Assembly (NCBI RefSeq): GCF_018139145.2
Contig: NC_059476.1
Span: forward strand, 3,533,501 to 3,597,500
Reading direction: 5' to 3'
From: Gymnogyps californianus
Lineage: Eukaryota > Chordata > Aves > Accipitriformes > Cathartidae
DNA length: 64,000 bases
Positions 12,551-26,155 of this stretch are shown piece after piece (within the stretch, counting starts at the first letter, position 1; each line of letters begins with the position of its first letter). Made by a program: the position numbers and the translations under genes. The notes beneath the pieces were generated by a model. It saw only the letters and a list, made by a program, of their open reading frames with translations, made no database searches and was not told where the DNA came from.

Positions 12551-15500
12551 AGCCTTAGTGTTATTTAAGTATTTTAAGTACTTGTTTTGATACAAGGAAT
12601 ATTTTCAAAGAAGGAAGTTATGGGAATAAGAATATGCTTGTAGAGGAAGATGGGTTATGTATTACCATAGCTACTTCAAAAAATCATTTTCTGAGAAAGA
12701 ACGTTATACTTAAAGAAACTGAAATACGATAAGATAGAGGTGTATATGCATGCTTTCCTCTTTTTGGTACAATACGCTTACTTTGTTCATCTCCAGCAGA
12801 TCAATAGGTAAGCTTGGTCCTCTGTCCTTTTACTGCTTCAGTTATTATTATCCTCTGATTCAGGTCTTAAATATTGCGTAGACTCAAATCATGATCAAGT
12901 TTCAAAGTGATAGAGATGTGTGAGGAAGTATTTTAAGTTAATTATGGGGGTTCTTAATCAGAAAAAGTGGAAGTTTTGTGTGATTTACTAAACAATAGGT
13001 TGCACATATTAAATGGCCCTTGGTGTGAGCAAGAGTCAGACCTGCTGCTCCACTGCTTTAAATCAACTCGGCCGCATCAGGCAATGCTGAGTACAGACGT
13101 GAAAACTCCGTAGGCAGCAGCTCAGTAAGGACATAAAGGGCTTCTGAACACTGGAACATGAATCTGTAGAAAACAGGCAGGGCCATATCAGGGCTGCACA
13201 ATTATTCCTGTTGCAGTATCTCACCTTGTTCTTTACTGGATGATAATAAGCACATATTTAATTACCATAAGCCTGCACTCTTGGCCCTATACTATACCGG
13301 CTGTAAAATGCTTTCAAAGCAATGTAAAAGTTCTCCTTTGGACAATATCCTAGAATAAGACTAGTAATTTGTTACAGATGAAAAAGAACTTCTAGGTTTT
13401 GATCCTATAGTTTACCGGTCCAAATTAGTGATTTTGTATTCATGCTTCAAGGTATCCTCGTTCTCTTCAAGCAAATGTTGAAGCTGTAGTTATAATGGGA
13501 ACAAAGCTCCACCAGTTTCCTGAGCCTTTATCTGCTTTTTTCCCCTGTGATTGTTAATAAAATACAGACATTTTAATGCTCTTTAAACACTGATCTTCCT
13601 TTGGATTGCCCATTGATCCTAACGTCTAAATCCATACCTGCTTCAGTGAGGTATATCTTACTGTATATTGATAAATCTATATTTTTATGATCCTCTATCC
13701 AAAAGAAAACAAAGTTTAATGTGATGCATAAGTTTATGTTACAGTTTTATTTCTGTATAAATAACAGTGGAGCTCAGGACATTCTGCTTAACCTGCCTGT
13801 ATGCTATCATTTCACAATTACGTTCACACATTATTCTTATGTTTTGCATGCTTCATGAGTAACGAAGAAAAGTAAGCCAGATATGCATCCTTCGTATAGA
13901 TTAAAATGTAGGATTTTCATTGTTGTAGAATGTGGTAGATTTTCAGCATGTAAATAATCTTCATTGATTTGTTTGGTGCTTAAATATTTTCTGGCTTGAG
14001 ATCTTGACATGTAGGGAGACAAGTCTCTTAATAGCATTGAAGTCAACTGCTAGTTTATTTTTCTTTAGAATGAGATTTTCTCAACCAAGAGAAAGACCAA
14101 AGAGGTCCCATTTCAAATGACACTGAGAATACATGGCCATGGCCACGATGGGCCGTGGCACCACTGGTGCTGCACATGGTGGGAGCGAGAGCAGAGCAGG
14201 CATCCCTGGAGTGGCCCAAAGAAGGATGCTGCCCGTGGGTTTTCTTCCTAACACAGCTATTTTGACATAGGATAAAATTCTGTTTAAGGCTGTCTAACGT
14301 ATTTCCGAACGTTCTTTCCGTCCCTGGCAGTGTCTTCGTTAAATCTTATTAAACTCAGCCTCCACAGTATCTTATGGCAAAGAGACATAAATGCCAGCTA
14401 TGCATGAGATGAAAAATTAATTCTATTTTATTCATAATTTCAATGAATTTTCATCAATTAGGACTTTAGGCAAGGCATAAAAGGAGATTGGAAAAAACAG
14501 AAGTACATATTAACATGCTGGGGCTGAAATTAACTCACAAACTACTTACCTGATTATTTCTCTGAGTTACAAATGTTGGTTTGAGTTTAGAGAACAGAAA
14601 AAGAAGCCTTTTCTGTTCTGAATTCTGGCAAATGGGCTAATCTCCCAAAACATGATACACAACACGTTTCTAAGAAATAGCTTAAATCAGAGGAGAGCAA
14701 GAGTTTGATCCAGAGCAAATTAAAGTCAAGAAACAGATATGCCTGAAAGGCAGGGGTGGCTTCAAACCAACCGCCCTCTTCCCTCCAGGGCTTAGGGACC
14801 CAAGGAGCTGTGACCTGGAGCACCACAAACTTTCAACCCCACTCGTGGAGAAACCCCTCCACTGATGCACAACAGCTATTCTAGCTGCTAAACACACGAA
14901 TTGCAGCATGGCTGGCTTATAGGGAAAGGTGCTGCTGGTGCAACGCTTGTTCTACACGTGAACCTACTCACATGGAGTATGGTTGCAAAAACATTTTTAA
15001 AAACATGTTGCAACACGGACCATGTAGACAAGGAAGGCTGCTGAAACAGCTCTACCATTGCCGTTACGCAGATTAAAGTCGTTGAGAGAGAAACTCCATG
15101 ACTTCATGCTCGTGGCAGCCAGAGTCCTGTGATGCTCCACAGCCTCTCTGCTCACACCCCTTTATCTCCCGCATCCAGTCCATGTGCCCTGTTCAGGTAT
15201 TGGCCGTGTATCTGAACAAGATGGGGGTGTTTTGGCCAAGTCTGGATTCTCTGATGGGGCAAAACTCTGCACATAACAGCTGCCTCCTTTTTCCATCTCT
15301 CAGAAGGGGAAATTTGGCCAAGTAATGGACAGAAGCCCCCAGGTAGGACCGTTCAGGTCCTGTGGCTTGCTACAGCTGGATATACTGGCTTCAAAATGCA
15401 GCGTGATGCTCCATGGACATTATAACCCTGAGAGATGCTATTTCAGGGTAAAACTTGGTAAAACAGCACAAGTTGAAGCCCTGAATCATATATTCTGCAT

Positions 15501-16306
15501 GGGGAAAATAGGTTATTTACCCCAAGGGCCAGCACTTTCCCTAACTGCAAAAGGTATATACGAGTCAAGTCCCTAACACTGCCGTTACAAGAGCTTTATA
15601 TGATCAGCATCGATCCGCTGCTATATGTTCTTCAATAATTCAGTCTTCAGTAACTGCCCATTATTATTGTCCCATTTCCTGCTAGGATGACCAACTATAG
15701 CTGCCTTTTATATCTTTTTCTTTCAGTCTATGAATCTGTGCTGCTTTTCATGTTGTTTTTTAATCTGATTAATAGGTTTAAGCCCTACATTTATATTATC
15801 TTGTCTAACGCTTGCTTTTGTCATATCAATCAAGTCACTTAAGGTAGTCTAGCACAGAGGAGCTTATTCTTCTCAGCATTATTTACTTCTAGCATTTTTC
15901 ATCCTTGCTGCTCTTTACAACTTATTTTGCTTTAAAGGTTACGTGGATAGCCTGTTTTAAGAAGTAGTGTTTTAAGAACTTCTTAAACACCATGCCAGCT
16001 GCGTAATATTTTATCTAGACTTTAATAATAACAGCAGAGAGCTGGTTCTCCCTTCCTTGATGTCAGGAACACCCACGTGTCAGTTCAGTTCTACTGTAAC
16101 TAACTCATGTACAGGACCATTGCATATGCAAACGTGGAGGTAGGGCAAGCAATATATATATTGTCAATGAAAAGCAGAAAGGTTTTTTTTGGAAGTACGT
16201 GGGTCATCTTTCCCTGTAAATTGGTCATAGAAAGGAATAAGCTCCTGTGATGACAATGACTAAAACATCCCCTAAACAAAGCCTTGTGATGGTTAGACTA
16301 TACTGA

Positions 16307-16338
16307 AAATGGCAAGGAAATGGCACGGAAATGGCAAG
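16307..16338 (+). repeat. short tandem triplication, 11-bp unit
   Basis: Three near-identical copies of an 'aaatggcaagg'-like unit lie head to tail, one with a C for A change. This is a small slippage-type repeat. Confidence 0.6.
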
Positions 16339-16783
16339 ATACATTTCCTAATGGCCATATGTATTAGGATTCCTTCTCTTCTTACCCAAATATGTGACAT
16401 ATAACTTTAGAACATAGTACAACATCCAACGCCATAAATAAAAACAATTCTGAATGTTGGTGCTTCATTTAATTTTTAAATTACAATGAAATGGAAGTGA
16501 ATTTAATCACCCTATCCTGTTTTATAACAAATAAAGTCATTGTGATTAATGTTACTACACACAATACCAAATTAATTTTAAATTAAATCACTCTTGCAGT
16601 AAGTTAAGTGTCTACAACCAAAGGCGGCAGCCCTTTCTAAAATGACATGCCAACTAAAAGGTCACTGAAATTACTGATACCGGACAAGGTGCAATACAAG
16701 GGGAGGAGGCAGAGCCTGGACAGAACGCTCAAGCGAGCTCAGGAGCAATTCCATTTATAGGCAATGGAAATTTTCAAATGGAG

Positions 16784-16795
16784 ATATATATATAT
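16784..16795. repeat. (TA)6 dinucleotide run
   Basis: Perfect alternation of A and T for 12 bases. It is a short microsatellite. Confidence 0.8.
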
Positions 16796-17815
16796 GTTTT
16801 AATGAGATGAGATGGATTCAGAGTGTGCATGCATTTCTAATTCGATTAACAGATCACAGCTGCAATTCTTACTTTGCCTCTTTGGCCTCATTCTGCTTGT
16901 GGTTTCCGCACTGTCAACTCCATCAGTTTTCTACATTTAGTTGTAGGACTACAATTTTAATAACTACTCCTTCCTTTTGAGGTGGAATATGTGAAGATCT
17001 GGGGGTGGTGGGATTCTGTCTTCTGCCCTTACTTGCTGTAACTTAGTGTCTCACCTACTGTAGCGCAGCTCACTGTCAAGCTTCATTCTTAGCAAGAACA
17101 AGTTTGTAAACCTGAGGCTGCCCGACATTTTTGGTATGGGTGTGCACGTTGTAAGTACGCTCAGACCAGCAATGGTTAAAGCAGTTTACAAAATTAAATC
17201 CATGAGCGGTAGTAAAGAGTTCCTCCTCCTTTTTGAACCAGAAGTTTGATTAAAACCACAGAAAATATAGTGGTTTTGTAGAGTGTTTTTGATTCATTAA
17301 CAGCGACTAAATAATTTTGAGGCCAAATTTAGAACTGATTTTGATTTGAAAGCAACTTCATTGCTTTTACCATGCGAAGGGCCATGGCCAGTTCTGGGAT
17401 TCAATGAGGCACTTTGATGGGACAACTCAGATGATAGATAGTTAAACCAGGTTGTTTTGCGAATGGGCAGCTCGAACACCTAACTTTGCTCCTCCCGCCG
17501 CATTTCCTTAGCCCCCAAATCCCAATCTAAAACCACTGCGACATAATATTAATTCGGAGCAAACAAAAGCGACTGAGAGCAGCTGTATCTGAATTTCTGC
17601 AGTCGTCGCTTTCCCGGGGACCAGAAGCAGAACAACATGAACTATGATACCAGCCCTACTTTCTGTGAAGGAACAGTAGTCCTCTGCCACCCCATCTGCA
17701 CAACTCGCTCTTTCCCCTGCGACAGAGCTGCCTTTGTTCGCCGAGGGAAAACACAGAGTCATTTTTTCGTACTGGGATTTGTAATACGCTGTAAATTGTT
17801 TGAGAAAGAGTAAAC

Positions 17816-17861
17816 TTTTTCAGAGATTCTAAACAGGAGATTTTTTTTTCAGAGATTCTAA
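17816..17861 (+). repeat. 17-bp direct duplication
   Basis: The sequence 'tttttcagagattctaa' occurs at 17816-17832 and again at 17845-17861, separated by a 12-bp spacer that runs into a T9 tract. It is probably a local slippage duplication. Each copy also looks like a 3' splice site (T-run followed by CAG), but no exon follows. Confidence 0.65.
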
Positions 17862-20687
17862 GAAGTGATTTGCAGAGTCTGTCAAGGAAAATGCCTGTCA
17901 GAGATACAAAAGGAAAGTATTTTCAGGCAAAAAGGCTGGACAGAAAAACTCCTAAATACGATAATAACTGTTGCTGAATTCACTTGAAGCTTAATGTGAG
18001 AGCAGCAAGAGCGAAGCTCTTCTTATCTCTTTGTTTTAGAGTACTCAGTAGTTTTAGTGTTTACGGCTGATCCTCTCCAGAGGATAAAATCTCCACATTT
18101 TCTATTCAAAATGCTAAAAGCATTAGAAGTTTTAAAAGATTTCTGTTCTTTAAAAGGCAAACACAAGTGGGAAAACATGGAAGTGACTCTCATTTTATGA
18201 TAGTGCTATACACTGAAACTGTTCACAATTTATTTATCTGACAAAAAGCCATTACTTTTCCTTAGCTGATACATCAGGATTTCAATCATGAACAGAATTC
18301 AACAAGCCAAGGAGGAGTTAGTTCATGCCCTGTCATGGAAATTATTATCTGTCCCTTCTCTCTGCTCGCTTTTCGGTAACAATACCCACCTTGAGCACCA
18401 CGGTGTCGGGAGATGCCGATTCACATTATGATTCTTGAAAAAAACAAGAAACCATTGTTTCCTGGCAGGTTTGGGGAGGCTTGAAGAGACTTTTGGCTGA
18501 TGCAGCAATCAAATAACTACAGTTGAAGGAGACCTTGGCGTCATAAAAAGCACTCACTACTAGTTGCATTTTCTGCCTCAGGGACTCTGTTTCTGAGAAG
18601 GTGACAAACTATATGAAGCCACATACCTGACTATGCCCATGAAGTACCTAGAAGTAAAAAACTGCATGTCATCAGCGTTTCAAAAGGAACTAAGTTATCA
18701 TTTCATGAATTCAGAGTAATCTATTTTCCTGCCGCTTAATGCTTTATTGGATCCGCACAGCCCCCTGCAGATAAGCACAGAAATGCTGCATAACCTGCAG
18801 TGGAAGATCTTTCATAGCAGGGAATGTTAATCTCATTATAAAATAGATTAAGAATTCAGAGGCATAAATATCTGGCGTAGAGCACCTGTAGTTATTTTGC
18901 TTTTTTAAAATGATTTGTTGTTTAAATGCTTAAATGCATATTGAATATTGCAAGTTCTATTGCATTGCAAGAGAAAAAGACTGGATTAACCCCCAGCCAC
19001 TGGAGCTTATATACATTGATTATACACTGAAAGATAAATTGGTGAATATGTTCTTCTTTCACAGGGCGAACTAGGGAATGGTTTGGAAGACCACACATTT
19101 TTTTGGTCCAGTGCAGGTGTAGGAGGACTAGAAAATAAAGCCATGCCCCTCAGCCATCCCTGGCCATCCACGCAATGGCCACACCATACGTGACTGAGCT
19201 GCACCAGGCTGCTGATGCAGTCAGACCATAGGTTTCCCCAGCGAGAAATGCAGAGGAAAAAGTGATCCTGTCTTGCTCTGTACCCTACCCGGAGCTTATT
19301 TAACTCGGTGAGAGATACATGATGATTGCTACGAACAAGACTTCTCTTTCCCTTGAAGCTGCTGTTGCAATGTCATTGCCCCCTCGCACATGGCTGTGCT
19401 TTAACAGAGCAATATGTCTCTTCACTTAAGAAGCAAAACAAATCATAGATTTGATGTCTTTTCCCTGCTCTTTGTCCAACATTAGCACTTGGCTGGTTTC
19501 CTCAGACAGTAGGAACATAAGGACGTAGCCCGGAAACACTGCCCAAGATCCAGGACATAATTAGAGCAGAACAAAATGCTGCATTTCACAGCTCGCGGGG
19601 AAAGCCTTTCCGTCAGCACGGAGGGGAAAGTTTCACACGTAGTAGCCAGCCCTGGTAATTTAGTGTGTAAAAAGCAGGGGGGTAAGAGTATGGTCAGCTC
19701 TCAAGGGGCAGGAAAACTCTTTCCTTTCCCTGGACACCCTTTTGAAATAAATCAGTATGCCAACTTCAGTCCAGGGGCAGCTCAGGGACAGGCTATATCA
19801 TTCCTAACAGACACAAGTACAATGCCATTACAGCAATTACATTTATAAATTAAATTTTTGACAGAAAGAGCAGATTTCCTCAGGTATACAAAAGCTACAA
19901 TCCCCAAAACTGATTGCACACCAGATGACCCTCTCTCCTCTGCTGTGCCCTGGGCAGCTCTCTCTGCCCGTGAGTGGTTCCAGCACAGAAATCCTGGGGT
20001 TTTGACACCATCGACTTAATGGTTTAATGGAACAGTATTAGTGTATTTCTCCACTCATATGACTTGTTGCTGTCAAGTTGTATTTTTCATCTGTTTGGTT
20101 GGTTTTCCTAGGCCATTTTCAATTTGAGGGTGGAAAATAGTCTGAAATAGCCCAACATCTATCTCAAAGCAAGACATACACCTGCACCCAATCTCGCAGC
20201 ATACTGTGAATACAGCCAGAGCGTACTGTGTGTAAGTACACAGGCCTTTTTTGAATACATTCATTGTGGAAAAACTTGTTCTGCTGCTTCATTGTATTAT
20301 CACAAATGTTTTCGCTGACTTCAGCTCCTCTGATGACTCACACAGAGGCAATTGGTCTCCCAGAATAAAACACTGTTGTAGCAGTTTTTTCACATAAAAG
20401 GCAAGTGTTTCAGGGATCTTGCTTCAACGGGATTTTATTTTTTAATGTCTATAATACACGTTCAGTGTAATCTCTCATGCATTATCTGGAAGCTCTAAAT
20501 TTGTATATAAACTAGCAAGGATGGTCTCCCACTGAAGTATTGTGGAGGAGGAAGCCACAAACCTTAATAGGCCATCTAAATTTGGATGAGAAATAAATTT
20601 GTCTCCTGAGACAGCATTATCTCTATATGGTTTCTATGGTTGCTAGTTAGGGTCATTCTACTCCTCCTCATGAAGTCTCCCTCCCTG

Positions 20688-20701
20688 AAAAAAAAAAAAA
20701 A
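20688..20701. repeat. A14 homopolymer
   Basis: Fourteen consecutive A residues followed closely by T- and A-runs. It has no target-site duplication or 3'-UTR-like sequence upstream that would mark a retrocopy tail. Confidence 0.8.
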
Positions 20702-23700
20702 TCTAATTTTTTAAAAAAATGAAGTATTACTGACATATTCATATTGTAGCATAAAAGTATTTGACATGAGTGACTGACATTTTTCAAGCTATGTGACTAT
20801 GTTAACCGGACACATTTGAATTGTGAGCATTTGTGAACTGATGAAGAAATGCTACTTGTACCCTAATGCCCATGTCTCCTGAAAAAAAATGATGTAAGAC
20901 TTGCAACAGGAGAATGAGATGAGCCATACAGAGGAGGTGCTGGCTGTCTTTGAAGAAGGCCAGTTCCACCTAATGAAGGCAGTGATAGGCAAACCCTGAC
21001 TTTCACTAGAGTCACTGCAATGAAAGAGCTGATTTTTTGTTTGTTTTTTTAAGATTTTTCTGGCCAGGCACTTTAAATGATGTCTGTTTATTTTTATTTC
21101 GTCTGCTTAAGTGAATCTGCCTGGATTTGGCACTGAATTCTCCTCTGTAGACTCAACGGCCGCGAGCCTTGGACCATCCTCCCTGGAATTCAGCCACAGC
21201 AGCACTTCTGCATGGTGGGGGAGAGTTTATGTCCTATAGCAGGCAGCAAAATCCTGGCTCCTCTAAATGAACAAGTTTCACTAACCAACTTCATCCGCAC
21301 ACAGTATTAACCAAGGTTTCATTTGTCTTTTTTTGCTGTGACCCTTCTTTGACTATGCAATCCATTTGGGCTTGTTGCTCTAGACCTGTTGAAACTGTAC
21401 CTGTTTGCTTTGGTACAATGCTGGCATAAAGACACGGCCTCTTGAAGATGATGAAGTATCAGTGATAATGTAAATTAAGAAGAGAGGTTTTGTTATTGTA
21501 GATCGGAATACTTTATGAGAAATATCTACTAACACAGTTCTGTGAATTTGTAAGGATTCAGCTGGCCTGAAAGCATACAAGAGTATACAGAATTTGTTAT
21601 TGCAGCGTTGTTGCATATGAGGCTCTTTTATTAAAGAATAGCTTTACAAAATGTACTCTGTATGGGAAGTTATTTCTTACTCAAGTATATATCTTATCTT
21701 TTCTAACTGTAAGGACACTGCGTCTATTATATGCACGCTCACTTATCAGTCATGTTAAGGAAAAAAGCTTTTGCAGAGTTCTGCAAAACTCCAGTGCTCT
21801 GGAGACTCTCTAAAAGACATTTAAGAATTATTTAAAACCAGAGTTTTGAGGCTGAAAAAATACAGCTACTTGCTTTGCAATTAGATACTTCATTTCAGGG
21901 TATCTCAGTGCGAAATAAGGTCGCGCCTTTGAAACTGGAGCGGTGGGAGATACCTGATAACCATGGGACGATGGAGGAGCACCCCAAACAAGGGGTGAAA
22001 CGTGGGCCGGATGATGCTCTCAAGGACTTGGTAGGGCAGTGTAATGCCAGGGATGAGGCCTTTGCATGCCAAAATACCTCTCCGGAGCTTTAGATACAGC
22101 AGGCTTGAAAACTTTATCTCACGGTTTGAAAGTAATTGGGCGGGGAGGTTAAATGAACGAGTTTAACAGCAGCTCCACAAAGCTTTCAACACCTGAACCG
22201 AAAACAAAGAGGGGTCTGTTCCTCCGCCGGGCTTCCTGACAGCAACAGCATTCCCTCTAGCATGAAGGATTCGGGAAACTCTGCTGCATCTGTTGCAGGG
22301 AAGAGTCTTCAAGGGATGCTGAATGTGTGCTCAAAAACACTGGGCATGATCCTCTTGTGCAGAATCTGAAGACATTCATATGGTGAGAATCAATTTTGTG
22401 GAAAGTAACTGAAAAAGGAAAATTAAAAAAAAAAGAAGTTTTGTCTGCACCTACTAGACACTGGAGAACAAAGACATAACAACTAGCAAGTAGAAGGTAA
22501 AGATAAGGGTAAATTCATAATTGTGGGGAAAAATGTTCATCTGTTGAAATCAGAAATGTTTAAATACTAGTAGAAGCTTCAGACTCTCTAACTGATGCCA
22601 CAGCAATGTGAAATCCTGAATTATAGAAAGTTTAAGTTGCATTTTTCTTTTAGATAATACTTAGACAATGAATGTGAGGTAGTTTGCACTAGTAGCTATT
22701 TACCACCATGGAGAAGGAAATGGATGTACAAGGGCCCAACTTTCCAGTCTATGACTTGTCAAGGACCTTCCTCCAAGAGCGAAGGATTGCAGCATGAGGC
22801 TCTGCACATTGTCACTTTTTTATGAAACAAGGATTTCTCTATTTCCAAAACTTCAGCTTGTCACTTCAGATATTTAATTAATTTTCCTATCCTTTAAAGT
22901 TCTAGAAAGAAAATAAACAGTATCAGAAATATAGATGCTTTTACTATGGGTCTTTTGTTTCACTTCTGCATATCTAATAAACTTTCAGATACATTGTATG
23001 TCTCAAACAAAGCAAGTCCTCTCATGTTTGGGAGAGATTATTCTCACAAAAGAGAATCGCTTTGTCAAAACAATGAGAATAAGAAAGTTTTCAAGATTAA
23101 AATATCAGGGAGATAAACACATTACTTTGAACCGGATTTGTATTCCATAGCTAGTTCAAACACTCAGGCAGTTATCTTTCAAAAAGTAAACATGCATGAA
23201 ATCTGATCAGCTTTTTATTGTACATGGAATAAATTATGCAAGGCATTGTACTAGACTCCTATATGGCTCATTTACACATCTTTTGATAAATGTAATATGC
23301 AGATTCCTAGTCCTTTGTGAGACATTAACCTTTGTGCATATTGATGCTGTTATCCTGAAAGCCCTTTCTGCGTCTCTCTGAAAGCAAGCAAGCCCCCTTA
23401 TTGGGGAGGGACTTGCTCAGTAATGTACAAATGAACTTTCTTTAGACTTCAGTCTTGTCATAAATTTTCTTCTCAATGTCAAAGAATTAAAGGTTTCAAG
23501 TAATTTTAATAACGGTATAAAGTGGTCAGGATAGAAGACCTGTGGTTACTGCACTGTTCAGAAGGCAGTCAGTCCCAATTCACCAGCCACAGGAATTACT
23601 GGAAAGCTATTTTACTTGTGCTGGATGATAGAAATTCATGTTGAATGGCTAAACTCTTTGAAGATAAATGATTTGGGATACTTATCTCAGTTTCAGACCC

Positions 23701-26049
23701 CCAGCAAGGCTATTTTTTGGAAAGGGAAGAACTCCTTAAGTATCTCAATTTGGCACTCCATACGTGAACTGATAATCCCCGCTTGTGAAATGCTGGCAAA
23801 GAGGACTGCTGGAAGCTTTTCACAAGTACCTGTGTAACAGTAGTTTTTGCTAATACCTTGTCTGATAGGGCTACAAAGCAATATAGGTATGTCTTGCTAC
23901 AGAACATTTGCTGATAAATGGGATTGAAATTATGGCTATGCTCTTTTTGTGCAAAAATGTTCCTTTTCCTTATTTGGCAGCAAAAAAGAATCTAAAGGTG
24001 AGAATCTAGGTCTCTGAAGATGAGGATTTTTACATTTTTATTTTGAAAGAAGAAAATCCTAAGGAAATCTGAAGGATTACATTTCTATTCTTGTTTAAAG
24101 TCAAAGCTAGAAGATCTTTTGGCAAAGGAAAAACAAAAAGCAGCTGTTCGTGACACGTATTGTTCCTTGCTTGGGTTAAATATCGGGTCAGAGCACTTTA
24201 GAAACATCAGCCCACCTGCTGCCCTGAAGGGCAGTGCAGCACGCTGCAGTCAATACCGTGCTGGCGCGAAAAGGTCCATTTGTCTGCGCCTCCGACTGCA
24301 GGCTTTAATAACCTTGGCTGGATGGGCTGCCCGGAGAGATGCTGCTGGAGGAGCCACGGCACAACCTGCTCCTTGCCCTGGGGGCTAGACTGGGTGGTGG
24401 GTGCGTGTCCTCACCTGCGGCTGGGACCGTTGCTTTGCTTAACTGATCGGTTGCATTTGAGTAGCAGAGGAAGTGCTGATGTGATAATATCGGCAGTAAA
24501 ATAGAAGAAACTGACCTCTCTGAGAAATTTCCTCTTGGTTTAGCCTATCCTGTGGGATGAGCCCAGCATGTGTGGGCTGGTGGATGCAAGGAGAGTGGGA
24601 GTTCGCCAAATTACACAAGCCTCTGGTAAATAAAACAGCTGGAGGACTGAAACAGAAGACGTAATTTGCTTGACAATGCAATGATCATTTGACTTGACAA
24701 GGTAGGGAAGGACTTTGCTACAAAACTTCCCCAGGCCTAGACCTCTTCTCTGGATTCCTGGCTTCATTCTGGCCAGGAGGAGTTGGAAAGGAATTGAGGA
24801 GCTGGGGAGGGAGCAAAAGGGTAAATGGCTTTTTCTACAAGTCTTTAGAGTATTGAGAAGTCGAGCTATTGCTGATAACTTAACAAAAATGTTCAAAATA
24901 ATCTAGAACTTGGTGAGACCTCCAAACAAGTTAGGTAACACTGCTTTGTAGTAAAGGAGCCTCTTAAAAGCCACAGTACCGTCAGGGTGTCATTGGCTTA
25001 GTCCTCATGCAGACATGATCAGAGCAACTCCACCAAAGAGCTTTTCAGCCTAATTAAGTCTCACTCAGACTTCCAGGACCTTGAAGTCTTTTGCATTGCT
25101 CTAACACTAAAAAACTTCTAACACACAACAAACTCTGTAAATTGTTAGCCACACGAAATTCTCATTTTAAATTTGCAGAAATATAGACAGAGATTTTAAC
25201 TGACATACTTGGCTCTGCAGTGCTGTGCTACAGATGAAAGTAAGTTCCTCATCTTTCCTCCATTTGCAGTAAAGCTGTAGCTAATATGCAGGGTGAGAGC
25301 AGTAATTCCGTTAAAATCATGAACAGGTCAACAAAAAAGTTATTGGCTCAAAAATCATGGGATTAAGATAATTATATGTATACAGATGTATAATAAATGA
25401 AGCTATATTAATTATTTTCTGGGTTTGAGTATGTAGGATGCATTTATTTGAAAAACCTGGAAGCGCATGCACAACTGTCGGGGCTTGGAACAGACTATTA
25501 TCCTAAAATGAAAAAAGGGAAAAACAAGAACCAGAAAGCAAAGGGCGGAGCGCAGTCACTCGCCTTCAGGAGCGCAGTGTTAGGAACTCGTCTGCAACGG
25601 TGAGACTTGGCAACACCGCCACAGTGCCAGAAAACCGCATCATCAGGGGGATTAATTCCCGGTGTCTGCCTGGCTAGAAATGCTTTAAAGACTGTTGGCA
25701 ATGGGAAAGGATGGACTTGAAAGGAATCAGAGTAAAAAACAATTAAACAAACGTTATTTTCTGATCCCTTTTATGCCAAATTCGGGATTAATGAGCAGAT
25801 CAGCCTATGGGCCCCCTGATTTGGTAGAATATTTGATAACCACACAGTTTCAGTTAAATCTACAGCTCAGTGGATGTGTTTGGTCCTTGTCTCTGAAGGG
25901 GAGAATTACTCGCTCTCAAAATGACTTGCTGGCTGCTAGCATGGAAAAATGTTCTTTGTATTTCTCTGCCCTAGACAGGAAGGCTTTCAGATGTTTATTT
26001 TAGGTACCAACATCTCACTGTTAAATGATATACAAACATCTGACAATCT
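20702..26049. other. intergenic or intronic, no gene recognised
   Basis: AT-rich non-coding sequence with a GC-richer patch at about 24200-24430. The open frames there are short, overlap on both strands and contain no recognisable motif. No repeat family could be assigned by eye. Confidence 0.6.
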
Positions 26050-26155
26050 TTTTATGTATGCATTTTCACAATGCTCCTGTGAGATGAGTAAATGTGATCA
26101 ATCTATTTTACGGGCAGGGAACTGAAGCAGAGAGAAACCAAGGCTCAGATCTGTG
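26050..26155 (+). repeat. MIR/L2-like ancient repeat relic
   Basis: The order of words 'ttttcacaatgctcctgtgag', then 'tattttacgggcaggg', then 'aactgaagcagagagaaac' parallels the conserved MIR/L2-type segment, in which a 'cacaa.aac.ctgtgagg' block is followed by 'attttacagatgagg' and 'aactgag.cacagag'. The copy is heavily mutated, as expected for a very old insertion. It is in the forward orientation. The family is assigned from memory, so MIR, L2 or a related CORE element are all possible. Confidence 0.5.

Larger units (their letters stand above)
12551..20687. other. intergenic or intronic, no gene recognised
   Basis: Long AT-rich stretch without a supportable gene. Small items inside are an imperfect 11-bp triplication (aaatggca.gg) at 16307-16338, a (TA)6 run at 16784-16795, and a duplicated 17-mer at 17816 and 17845. 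Open frames of 60-90 codons near 14587-14909, 15098-15576 and 17508-17762 have no recognisable content. Confidence 0.6.

Noticed and set aside
20641..20720. A14 run as the tail of a retrocopy
   Set aside because: No gene-like sequence, poly-A signal at the right distance, or target-site duplication could be seen.
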